Origin: an uncultured Treponema sp.
Lineage (GTDB): Bacteria > Spirochaetota > Spirochaetia > Treponematales > Treponemataceae
NCBI GenBank assembly: GCA_937902445.1
Contig: CALELJ010000206.1
Span: 1-8,225 of the forward strand
Length of the DNA: 8,225 nt
Reading direction: 5' to 3'
The notes below the pieces were generated by a model. That model was not told where the DNA came from. It saw only the letters and a list, made by a program, of their open reading frames with translations, and did not search any database. Position 1 is the first letter of the stretch; the number at the start of each line of letters is the position of its first letter. The position numbers and the translations under genes are program-made. Shown one piece after another: positions 1-6,458 of this stretch.

Positions 1-1750
1 TTTCTTCTGTAATTTCTGTTCCCTTGAAGCGGATCATTTTCATTTCTTCCGGAAGATATACGTGACGTCCTGTGGCGTTCTGTTCATAGATTGGTGCAAT
101 CATGATGCTGTCGCCGATCAAAAGCTGGTCCTCGCATCTTTTTGCATCCTCATCGTCAGTCCAGATGAATCCAAGGGGACTTCCATACATTCCATTGTTT
201 TTTACGGAGTCAATGAAAGAATCATAAAGATAAGGAAGAAGCCTGTAACGTAATTCCAGAATTCCACGGAATTTATCTAATGCCTTGAACTGATAAGGTT
301 CCTGCTCACGGCTTCCAAGGCAGCTGTGGTTTCTGAAAAGCGGAAGGAAAATGCCCAGTGCATACCACCGCAGAAGGAGGTCTTCCGTCGTATCATCTCC
401 AAATCCACCAAGATCAGCTCCTGTATAAATGAATCCGCACATGTTGAGTGACGGCAGCATCTTTAAATTTAAAAGTATGTGGGACCACCACGACTTGTTG
501 TCTCCCATCCATATTCCGGAACTTCTGTGCATTCCGATGTACGACGCACGCGAAAACAAAAGATATTTTTCTTTGCCGTAGATTTTCTCAAGAGATTTTG
601 ATGCTGATTCCGTCATTTTATAGCCGTATAGATTATGAACATCTGCATGGCATATTTTTCCACTGTTGGTTTCATGATAGAAACTTTTATAGTCCTCAAT
701 ATTGTTTGCCATGAAGTTAACGGCATCTTTCATTGCAAAGTTAGCATATAACCCAACGTTGGCATTCTTGTATTCCGCAAGATGTTCAAAAACCTTCTGC
801 TTGTTTTTCTCAGAATAGAAAAGGGCAGGCTCGTTCATGTCGTTCCAGAAACCTTCAATTCCCATGTCGGTGAGAATTCTGTATTTTTCTCCAAACCATT
901 TGCTGGCCTCATTACTGAGAAAATCAGGCAGAACGCTTCTTCCAGGCCATACGCCTACGATGAATTCCTTTCCGTCCTGGTCCTTGCAGAAATATCCGTT
1001 TTTCATTCCTTCATCATAAACGTCGTAACCATCCTCAACCTTTACACCGGCATCTATAATTGGAATTACGCGGATCTTGTCTTCCTTTAATTTTGCAATT
1101 GTTTTCTTAAAGTCCCTGTACTTCGTTTCATCAATGGTAAAGTCCTTGAAACTGTCCATGTAATCGATGTCAAGATAAATCATATCAAGGGGTAGTTTCT
1201 TGTTCCGGTATCCGGCCTGGACCTTAAGGAGATCTTCCTCGCTTCCATATCCCCAGCGGGACTGGCCGATTCCAAAAGCCCATTTAGGAGGAATGTAGCT
1301 TTGTCCAATAAGACTGCGGAACTCTTTCACGATTGAAAGAACAGATTCTCCTTCTATGATATAAATTTCATAGTCGTTGCTTTCCACAGTGATTTTCAAA
1401 AGGTCAAAATCTGCAGCACCAATGTCAAAAACAACTTTGCCTGGATTGTCAACAAAGATGCCGAATTTTATATTTCCGTCTACAACAAGAAAATTGTGTG
1501 CTCCATAAAGGCTGTGCTTTCCTTCGCTGTGTTCAAACTCATCTAAACACCAGCTTGTATAGCTGTGGCCGCGTTTGTTCATTCCACGTACATTTTCGCC
1601 AAGCCCCCATACAATGTCTTTTTCATCCATTGTAAAACTTAATGAATTGCCGCTCTTTTCAAAATGTCTGACGCTGCCATTGCATGATTCAGGCTTATCA
1701 AGGATTGCTTCCGTGTTATATGGTTTGCCAAATATATATCTGTATGTCAT
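1..1750 (-). CDS. GH31 alpha-glucosidase, cytosolic, 3' end cut by window edge
   Basis: Glycoside hydrolase family 31, releasing glucose from the non-reducing ends of malto- or isomalto-oligosaccharides. The window holds the first 583 residues; by comparison with relatives of about 660 residues, roughly 80 C-terminal residues lie beyond base 1. Visible motifs are QSRWGY (163-168), the nucleophile motif WNDMNEP with Asp304, the acid/base motif WMGDN with Asp417, GADLGGFGDD (444-453) and RNH (473-475). From memory it matches Blautia obeum Ro-alphaG1 along its whole length with a constant 3-residue offset (W169, D307 and D420 there). It has no signal peptide, so it acts in the cytoplasm. The ATG at 1750 follows a GGAG about 7 bases upstream and gives the N-terminus expected for this subgroup. 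It starts 16 bases after the amylase stop, so the two are almost surely one operon. Family assignment is very secure; the linkage preference is inferred. Confidence 0.95.
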   Translation of the reverse strand, partial: MTYRYIFGKPYNTEAILDKPESCNGSVRHFEKSGNSLSFTMDEKDIVWGLGENVRGMNKRGHSYTSWCLDEFEHSEGKHSLYGAHNFLVVDGNIKFGIFVDNPGKVVFDIGAADFDLLKITVESNDYEIYIIEGESVLSIVKEFRSLIGQSYIPPKWAFGIGQSRWGYGSEEDLLKVQAGYRNKKLPLDMIYLDIDYMDSFKDFTIDETKYRDFKKTIAKLKEDKIRVIPIIDAGVKVEDGYDVYDEGMKNGYFCKDQDGKEFIVGVWPGRSVLPDFLSNEASKWFGEKYRILTDMGIEGFWNDMNEPALFYSEKNKQKVFEHLAEYKNANVGLYANFAMKDAVNFMANNIEDYKSFYHETNSGKICHADVHNLYGYKMTESASKSLEKIYGKEKYLLFSRASYIGMHRSSGIWMGDNKSWWSHILLNLKMLPSLNMCGFIYTGADLGGFGDDTTEDLLLRWYALGIFLPLFRNHSCLGSREQEPYQFKALDKFRGILELRYRLLPYLYDSFIDSVKNNGMYGSPLGFIWTDDEDAKRCEDQLLIGDSIMIAPIYEQNATGRHVYLPEEMKMIRFKGTEITEE

Positions 1751-1766
1751 TTTATACTCCGTTGCA

Positions 1767-3113
1767 TCAGTAGATTACTGCAATTTTTTCCGCCGGAATT
1801 TTTCCGCTTATAATTCCATTTTTGATTTTAAACTTTATGCCCCAGGCTTTGTCCTTGTATTTTCCGTCCTTGAGATTACATTTGAATTCAATGGGCTCTT
1901 CGTTGCCCGTTGGATTTATAATCACAAGTCCCTTGCTTCCACGTTTGATGTAGAGAAGTCCATTATCATCATTAAGGAACATGTTGTTTTCATCTTTCAT
2001 TTCAAGGCGGAACTTATTGACGGCAGAAACTTCATTGCTGAAACATTCATCATTTCCGGCATCACCGATCTTGCTTTCCCCGGGGAACTGGGTTCCTTCC
2101 TTTCCTTTAGGTCTGCTGAAAAACAGGGGAGTACCTTCCTTTCTTGCGGCTATGACTGACCAAGCGGCCCTGATTTCAAAGTTTTTAAGTCCTGCTGATT
2201 CACCCTTGTTTGCGTAGGTGTCGTGGCTTTCAACCCAGGTGATAAGATTTGGGCTTGCCTTGTTCTGCATGCTGACAAGTCCTTTACCGTTGAATTTTCT
2301 GTTTTTTGCACAGCTTCTTAAAAGTTTTCCATAATTTGAAGCGGTGACACCGATGATCTTGCCGTAGTCTTCCTCACGGCTGCTTGCGTCCTGAAGTACT
2401 TCTCCATAGATGAAAAGTTCTTTGTCCTTTGTAATGAAGTCATAAAAGTTATTAGGGAGATTGATGTCATCCTGAGGATCATCCTTCAAGGCAATGTGTT
2501 TTGCGCAGTCAATCCTAAGTCCGTCGGTACCGCATGCCTTCAGGTCAGAAATGAACTTACCGAAATATTCCTGAAATTTTGGATTTTCCGTATTGATGTC
2601 GGGAAGTCCACCGATGTTTGAATTTGTAAGTGAAGAGCGCAGTCCCGGAGTCTGTCCCTTGTGGTAGAAATTTTCTTTTCCACCGCAATATTCAATCATT
2701 TCCTTTGAAACTTCACCAACCATGGGCGTAGTGTGGTTTGGAACAATGTCGACGATGACTGCAATGCCATTTTCGTGGGCTCTATCACACATGCTTTTAA
2801 ATTCATCTCTTGTTCCAAGCTGATAGTTCCCGATTTTAAAATCTGTAGGCTGGTAGTGATAATACCATTTGCCACTGGAACTGCTCATAAGTTCCAGTCC
2901 GCCGTTTTCCCCGGCAAGACATGTGTTTACAGGACTTGTCTGAATTGCAGTATAGCCGGAACTCTTTATGCGCGGTAGATTTTCCTCTATGGTTTTGAAG
3001 GACCAGCACCAGCAGTGGAGAATAGTTCCGTTTTTAATATCTTCCCTTGTATCTGCTGTAATTGGCAGTGAAAGAAACAGGTATATCAGTGAACTTAAAA
3101 CAAGTTTTTTCAT
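1767..3113 (-). CDS. Exported GH13 alpha-amylase (AmyE-like, subfamily 28 type)
   Basis: Endo-acting alpha-amylase, cutting alpha-1,4 bonds in starch or glycogen; 448 residues. Residues 1-20 form a signal peptide (KK, a hydrophobic core, then a likely cut after Ala20, PITA|D) with no lipobox cysteine, so the product is periplasmic or secreted. The four GH13 regions are present: DIVPNH (122-127), LRIDCAKH with nucleophile Asp202, YGEVLQ with acid/base Glu238, and WVESHD with His297-Asp298. HCWCWSF, YTAIQTSPV, VTASNYG and TPLFFSRP closely parallel B. subtilis AmyE, which points to subfamily 28. After the barrel there is only a short beta-rich C-domain and no starch-binding module, so it is shorter than AmyE. 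Ten cysteines are unusual for an exported enzyme, and Cys203 replaces the common Ala next to the nucleophile. First gene of an operon with the GH31 gene. No Shine-Dalgarno sequence is visible before the ATG. Confidence 0.95.
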   Translation of the reverse strand: MKKLVLSSLIYLFLSLPITADTREDIKNGTILHCWCWSFKTIEENLPRIKSSGYTAIQTSPVNTCLAGENGGLELMSSSSGKWYYHYQPTDFKIGNYQLGTRDEFKSMCDRAHENGIAVIVDIVPNHTTPMVGEVSKEMIEYCGGKENFYHKGQTPGLRSSLTNSNIGGLPDINTENPKFQEYFGKFISDLKACGTDGLRIDCAKHIALKDDPQDDINLPNNFYDFITKDKELFIYGEVLQDASSREEDYGKIIGVTASNYGKLLRSCAKNRKFNGKGLVSMQNKASPNLITWVESHDTYANKGESAGLKNFEIRAAWSVIAARKEGTPLFFSRPKGKEGTQFPGESKIGDAGNDECFSNEVSAVNKFRLEMKDENNMFLNDDNGLLYIKRGSKGLVIINPTGNEEPIEFKCNLKDGKYKDKAWGIKFKIKNGIISGKIPAEKIAVIY

Positions 3114-3122
3114 TTGATTTTC

Positions 3123-3151
3123 AATTTACTGCCGCATAATAGAAAAGTCAA
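3123..3151 (-). promoter_or_regulatory. Candidate promoter of the amylase-GH31 operon
   Basis: Read on the minus strand, TTGACT (3146-3151) is followed by a 17-base spacer and TAAATT (3123-3128). This matches the sigma-70 pattern 5/6 and 4/6. Transcription would begin only about 3 bases before the ATG, so the mRNA would be nearly leaderless, which fits the missing Shine-Dalgarno sequence. A rival -10 box, TATTAT at 3136-3141, has no good -35 partner. This is an inference from spacing and consensus only. Confidence 0.35.
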
Positions 3152-3213
3152 TAAAATCATAAAAAGTGCAGTTGCCCGCGTAATTTTGAACAAAAAATTG
3201 TTACTTTTGTCAT

Positions 3214-3244
3214 AAAAAAAGCCACTCTGAAAATCCAGGGTGGC
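3214..3244 (-). terminator. Intrinsic terminator after leuD
   Basis: On the minus strand GCCACCCTG, a 6-base loop (GATTTT) and CAGAGTGGC form a 9-pair stem with one C-A mismatch (3221-3244). Seven T residues follow directly (3220-3214). It starts about 40 bases past the leuD stop and separates leuCD from the amylase operon. Confidence 0.9.
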
Positions 3245-3283
3245 TTATGGAATCTTTTATAAGTTCAGCTCAGCTGATGGAGA

Positions 3284-3817
3284 TTAATATTTCTTGTCGG
3301 CGTAACCGATCCAGCCTTCGTTTTCGATGAGGGCCTTTTCAAAACCTTCAAGCTTGAATACATAGCTCTTTGAGAGGGAACCGGCAATAAGTTTTACTTT
3401 CCAGGTTCCGTCTTCCTTTTCTTCAATCTTGCATTCTGTATCCTTGTCTGCGAATGTATGGAACATGTCATCAATGTCCTTCTTGTTCATGTCGAGGGCG
3501 AGAAGGCCGCAGTTATACATGTTCTGGCGGAAGATACGTGCAAAGTTCTGTGCGATTACAACGTAGATTCCGTTTACTTCAAGAGCCCATGGAGCATGTT
3601 CACGGCTTGAACCGCAACCGAAGTTTTCACGTGTAATGATTACTTTCTTACCTGCGATGTCACGCTTTGGATTGAATCCGTCAAGCTTAAGATCTTCAAG
3701 AAGGTAAGGCTGGAGAGCCTGTTTTGTATTTTCTGTAAGGTATTTTGCCGGAATGATTTCGTCAGTATTGATATCACTGCGATCCAAAAACAAAACCTGT
3801 CCACCAAAGTGTTTCAT
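3284..3817 (-). CDS. leuD: 3-isopropylmalate dehydratase-type small subunit (LeuD/HacB family)
   Basis: Small 'swivel' subunit of a hydro-lyase of the aconitase superfamily; with LeuC it isomerises a 2-hydroxy di- or tricarboxylate through a cis-unsaturated intermediate. The protein has 177 residues, normal for the separate small subunit. Motifs are NTDEIIPAKYL (17-27), NFGCGSSREHAPWAL (65-79) and FARIFRQNMYNCGLL (92-106). The ATG at 3817 is chosen because AAGGGG sits 6 bases before it and MKHFGG is where relatives begin; the frame could open at 3865, but that adds 16 unlike residues. The specificity loop reads YLTE (26-29), neither the YLRT nor the YLVY type recalled from characterised archaeal homoaconitase and isopropylmalate isomerase small subunits, so the substrate is uncertain. 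It lies 135 bases behind leuC, possibly with an additional promoter, and is closed by a terminator. Confidence 0.9.
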   Translation of the reverse strand: MKHFGGQVLFLDRSDINTDEIIPAKYLTENTKQALQPYLLEDLKLDGFNPKRDIAGKKVIITRENFGCGSSREHAPWALEVNGIYVVIAQNFARIFRQNMYNCGLLALDMNKKDIDDMFHTFADKDTECKIEEKEDGTWKVKLIAGSLSKSYVFKLEGFEKALIENEGWIGYADKKY

Positions 3818-3823
3818 AATATT

Positions 3824-3829
3824 CCCCTT
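3824..3829 (-). promoter_or_regulatory. Ribosome binding site fixing the leuD start
   Basis: AAGGGG on the minus strand lies 6 bases before the ATG at 3817. The upstream in-frame ATG at 3865 has no comparable site, so this decides the shorter start. Confidence 0.75.
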
Positions 3830-3873
3830 ATAACAATTGACGATGCTGCAAAGTACAGTCACCAATGTTTATT

Positions 3874-3903
3874 AGTATAATTCATTTATTTCAAAAATGT
3901 TAC
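3874..3903 (-). promoter_or_regulatory. Possible internal promoter for leuD
   Basis: In the leuC-leuD gap the minus strand carries TATACT (3874-3879), the same -10 hexamer as at the leuC and HMA promoters. It is preceded after 18 bases by GTAACA (3898-3903), a 4/6 match to the -35 box. Transcription would start about 50 bases before the leuD ATG. The region is very AT-rich, so a chance match is quite possible. Confidence 0.3.
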
Positions 3904-3952
3904 TTTAAACCCCAATTTTTTCATTAAAAAAAATTAAGGTTCAAATCATATT

Positions 3953-5239
3953 TCAGCCCTTGAAGTTCTCAGAGTTTACGATTGTTCCAGCGATTGCTGT
4001 AGCGGCTGCTGTAGCTGGGCTCATAAGGTGAACCATTCCGCCTTTACCCATGCGTCCGTTGAAGTTGCGGTTTGTTGTAGAAGCACAGACTTCACCTTCT
4101 GCGAGAACACCGTTAGACATACCGAGACAGGCACCACAAGTTGGGTTTGTTACACAGAAACCTGCGTCCATGAAGATTTCGATGAGTCCTTCCTGGAGAG
4201 CCATCTTATAGATGAGTGGAGTAGCAGGAGAAACGATTCCGCGTACACCGTCTGCAATCTTGTGACCCTTGAGGATCTGTGCTGCAACACGAAGGTCGCT
4301 GATGCGTCCGTTTGTACATGAACCGATATAAACCTGGTTGACCTTTGTTCCCTTCATTTCAGAAACCTTCTTGATCTGGTCTGGCTTGTATTCAACTGTA
4401 CATACAGGTTCAAGTGTTGAAAGATCGTATGTGTAAACCTTTTCATATTCTGCATCTGGATCTGAAACCCACTTTGAGTAATCCTTGAGGGCATCTTCCT
4501 TGCTTGCAAATTCATCCTTGATGAAAGGCCAGAGGTATTCAACTGTTGTCATGTCTGGGAAACAGATTCCGCTTGTGGCACCAGCTTCAACAGCCATATT
4601 GCAGATTGTCATGCGTTCTTCCATGGACATTGCATCAACAACTGGTCCTGTAAATTCTGTTACGCAGTTTGTTGCGCCGTTAACACCGATCTGACCGATG
4701 AGGAAGAGGATAACATCCTTTGCGTAAACGCCTTCCTTGAGTTTTCCGTTCAATACAAACTTGATTGCCTTTGGTTCGCGGAATGAACAGACACCCTTGA
4801 GGATTCCGACTTCGAGGTCAGTTGTTCCAACACCTGCTGCGAATGCACCGAATGCACCGTGTGTACAAGTGTGGCTGTCTCCCATGATTACTGTGTAACC
4901 TGGGCGGACGAATCCCTTTTCAGGGAAGATTGCATGGCATACGCCGTTTGCACCAATGTCAAAGAAATCCTTGATGTCGTTGCGGTTAGCCCATTCGCGA
5001 AGGATCTTTTCCTGCATTGCGCACTTTGAGTCCTTTGCCGGTGTAACGTGGTCGATTACAGCCTTGATCTTTGTTGGGTCAAATACACGGTCCTTGCCGC
5101 GTTCAACAAGGTCATTGATTGCGATTGGTGTTGTAATTTCATGGCAGAATACTCTGTCAAGCTTTAGGATATTTGTACCTTCAAAAGGTTTTTCTACCAT
5201 GTGTGATTCGAAAATTTTCTGAGCAATAGTCTTTCCCAT
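3953..5239 (-). CDS. leuC: 3-isopropylmalate dehydratase-type large subunit (LeuC/HacA family)
   Basis: Large catalytic subunit carrying the [4Fe-4S] cluster; 428 residues, the length of the shorter LeuC/HacA form common in archaea and many anaerobes rather than the roughly 466-residue proteobacterial LeuC. Cluster ligands are Cys308 (IGSCTNGR) and Cys368/Cys371 (NPTCGACLG). Other family signatures are the stretch from VIDHVTP (61-67) to MGDSHTCTHGAFGAFAAGVGTTD (119-141), and NRNFNGRMG (390-398). The ATG at 5239 has AGGAG about 8-9 bases upstream. Its own strong promoter lies directly ahead. Codons are strongly biased: 15 AAG against 3 AAA lysines in the first 174 codons, with mostly TTC, GAC and CGC/CGT, unlike the amylase, which suggests high expression. 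Isopropylmalate, homoaconitate and dimethylmalate-type dehydratases look alike at this level. No leuA or leuB is in view, so the symbol is a family name, not a proven leucine role. Confidence 0.9.
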   Translation of the reverse strand: MGKTIAQKIFESHMVEKPFEGTNILKLDRVFCHEITTPIAINDLVERGKDRVFDPTKIKAVIDHVTPAKDSKCAMQEKILREWANRNDIKDFFDIGANGVCHAIFPEKGFVRPGYTVIMGDSHTCTHGAFGAFAAGVGTTDLEVGILKGVCSFREPKAIKFVLNGKLKEGVYAKDVILFLIGQIGVNGATNCVTEFTGPVVDAMSMEERMTICNMAVEAGATSGICFPDMTTVEYLWPFIKDEFASKEDALKDYSKWVSDPDAEYEKVYTYDLSTLEPVCTVEYKPDQIKKVSEMKGTKVNQVYIGSCTNGRISDLRVAAQILKGHKIADGVRGIVSPATPLIYKMALQEGLIEIFMDAGFCVTNPTCGACLGMSNGVLAEGEVCASTTNRNFNGRMGKGGMVHLMSPATAAATAIAGTIVNSENFKG

Positions 5240-5260
5240 AATCTTCTCCTGTGTGTTTTC

Positions 5261-5295
5261 TTAAGTATGATTAAAGTATATTTAATAATACTTAA
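5261..5295. repeat. Inverted repeat over the leuC promoter, possible operator
   Basis: TTAAGTAT (5261-5268) and its exact reverse complement ATACTTAA (5288-5295) are separated by 19 bases. One arm lies in the -35/-10 spacer and the other at the predicted transcription start, so they straddle the -10 box. A third, imperfect copy, TTAAAGTAT (5271-5279), follows the first at a 10-base step. The left core CTTAAG is itself palindromic. The geometry suits a repressor, but no regulator gene is adjacent and AT-rich sequence makes such repeats cheap. Confidence 0.5.
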
Positions 5296-5303
5296 GTTGT
5301 CAA
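5275..5303 (-). promoter_or_regulatory. Strong promoter of leuC
   Basis: On the minus strand a perfect TTGACA (5298-5303), a spacer of exactly 17 bases and TATACT (5275-5280, 5/6) form a near-consensus sigma-70 promoter. The predicted start near 5268 gives a leader of about 29 bases, too short for a T-box or a leucine attenuator. Control, if any, is therefore likely to act at initiation through the inverted repeat that overlaps this site. Confidence 0.8.
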
Positions 5304-5389
5304 GCGAAAATAAATGGTATGATTGGAAAGATAAATAAAAAATCAGTTTACGAAAAATCGAGAGGGAAGGAAGAGATTGGCAAAAACAT

Positions 5390-5500
5390 TCAAAGCCCGG
5401 AAAGATAGTTTCCTTGCCGGGCTTTTATGTAGCGACGATATCTAGCGGTTTTGCCATTCTCGTACTGACCGGTAGACTTTTCGTAGATATCAATTTTAGC
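5390..5500 (-). other. Protein-like open frame without a start codon, possible gene remnant or repeat unit
   Basis: Between the dehydrogenase stop and leuC the minus strand reads open for 36 codons (5500-5393), ending in TGA at 5390-5392. It includes the peptide pieces YEKSTGQYENGK and ARYRRYIKARQGNYLSGL. There is no ATG, GTG or TTG start with a ribosome binding site, and an in-frame TAA lies immediately upstream. The composition (Tyr, Arg, Lys, Gly rich, with balanced codons) looks like real protein, unlike the AT-rich non-coding sequence on its leuC side (5304-5389). The hairpin 5392-5425 is embedded in its 3' end. It may be the tail of a decayed gene or mobile element, a dispersed repeat carrying a terminator, or chance. 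I do not recognise the family. Confidence 0.35.
5392..5425 (-). terminator. Hairpin terminator after the hydroxyacid dehydrogenase gene
   Basis: AAAGCCCGG (5392-5400) and CCGGGCTTT (5417-5425) make a perfect 9-pair stem with a 16-base loop. On the minus strand it follows the dehydrogenase stop by about 70 bases, and a broken T-run (TTTGAATGTTTTT) comes after it. It separates that gene from leuC, which has its own promoter. The long loop and interrupted T-run make it less typical than the leuD terminator. Confidence 0.6.
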
Positions 5501-6440
5501 TTACCACATTCTGTGGTTTTCCGTCAGTCCAGCATCTAAGGTTTTCAACAACCACATCAAGAAGCCTCTGCCTTGTCTCAACGGCAGCCCAGGCAATGTG
5601 TGGTGTTATGATGGTGTTTCTGGCTGAAAGAAACGGGTTGTCCGCTTTCATTGGTTCCTCGCTTACAACGTCAGCTGCATATCCTGCAATAGTTCCGTCT
5701 TTGAGAGCCTGTGCCACATCATTTTCATTTACAAGAAGACCACGGGCCGTGTTGATCAGACATGCGGACTTTTTCATCATGGAAAGGGTTTTACTGTTCA
5801 TGATTTCACGTGTTTTATCTGTTAAAGGAGCGTGAAGGGTAATGAAATCCGATTCCTTCAGCAGGGTTTCAAAATCAACCGGATTTTCAATGTCTGGCTT
5901 CTGAGTACGGGTACAGACAATAACCTTCATTCCAAAAGCCTTTGCTATCTGTGCCACACGACGGCCAATGGACCCATATCCGTAGATACCAAGTGTCTTA
6001 CCTTCTAGTTCCATCAACGGAGCCTTCCAATAGCAGAAATCAGGGCATTTAACCCAGTCTCCATTCTTTACACTTTCACTGTGCATCTGGCTTAGGCTTG
6101 CAAACTGGGTGATATAGGTAAAGGTCATCTGTGCCACACCGGCAGTCGAATAGCTTGGTACATTTGTCACGACAACATTGTGTTTTCGGCATGCTTCAAG
6201 GTCAATTACATTGTATCCTGTAGCCTGTACACCGATATATTTCAAATTCGGACACTTTGAAAGCACATCTTCCGTAATGTTTATCTTGTTGAGGAGAATT
6301 GCATCACTGTCACCAATGCGGGAAACAACATCCTCTGGTGAAGTGCGCGGATAGACTGTAAGGTTGCCGAATTTTTCGACAGGAGACCATGAGAGATCCC
6401 CTGGATTGAGAGCATTTCCGTCTAGGACTGTGATTTTCAT
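5496..6440 (-). CDS. D-2-hydroxyacid dehydrogenase (glycerate dehydrogenase/hydroxypyruvate reductase type)
   Basis: NAD(P)-dependent reductase of small 2-oxoacids, most likely hydroxypyruvate or glyoxylate; 314 residues, full length for the family, cytosolic. The opening MKITVLDGNALNPGDLSW is typical of the hydroxypyruvate reductase branch. The split substrate domain is followed by the nucleotide-binding motif GYGSIG (154-159), catalytic Arg233 (NTARG), Glu262 (SEEP) and His281 (TPHIAWA). After the second strand the sequence reads VCTRT (175-179), with Arg178 and no acidic residue where NAD-preferring members carry Asp, so NADPH use is plausible. It starts 18 bases behind the HMA-like gene and has no clear Shine-Dalgarno sequence, so it may depend on translation of that gene. 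Exact substrate is uncertain: 3-phosphoglycerate and lactate dehydrogenases of this superfamily look less similar at the N-terminus. Confidence 0.88.
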   Translation of the reverse strand: MKITVLDGNALNPGDLSWSPVEKFGNLTVYPRTSPEDVVSRIGDSDAILLNKINITEDVLSKCPNLKYIGVQATGYNVIDLEACRKHNVVVTNVPSYSTAGVAQMTFTYITQFASLSQMHSESVKNGDWVKCPDFCYWKAPLMELEGKTLGIYGYGSIGRRVAQIAKAFGMKVIVCTRTQKPDIENPVDFETLLKESDFITLHAPLTDKTREIMNSKTLSMMKKSACLINTARGLLVNENDVAQALKDGTIAGYAADVVSEEPMKADNPFLSARNTIITPHIAWAAVETRQRLLDVVVENLRCWTDGKPQNVVS

Positions 6441-6458
6441 AGCAATCAGATGTTAAAA

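Noticed and set aside
1575..2159. A 194-codon plus-strand open frame opposite the amylase and the GH31 start
   Set aside because: It overlaps two genes with full catalytic motifs on the other strand; its sequence shows no family signature and it has no promoter or ribosome binding site context.
3136..3141. TATTAT as the amylase -10 box
   Set aside because: At spacings of 17-18 bases the -35 position reads TTTTAT or TTTTTA, a poor match; kept only as the alternative.
3192..3205. Similarity of AAAATTGTTACTTT here to AAAATGTTACTTT near 3894-3906
   Set aside because: Short, AT-rich and in unrelated positions relative to their genes; probably chance.
3818..3865. A 16-residue N-terminal extension of LeuD from an ATG at 3865
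   Set aside because: No ribosome binding site precedes it, the added residues do not resemble the family, and AAGGGG sits correctly before the ATG at 3817.
3900..3952. A terminator or attenuator hairpin after leuC (AAGG...CCTT before eight T residues on the minus strand)
   Set aside because: The stem is only 4 pairs with a very long loop, too weak to stop transcription.
5240..5268. A T-box or leucine leader-peptide attenuator before leuC
   Set aside because: The predicted leader is about 29 bases, with no room for a leader peptide or alternative stems.
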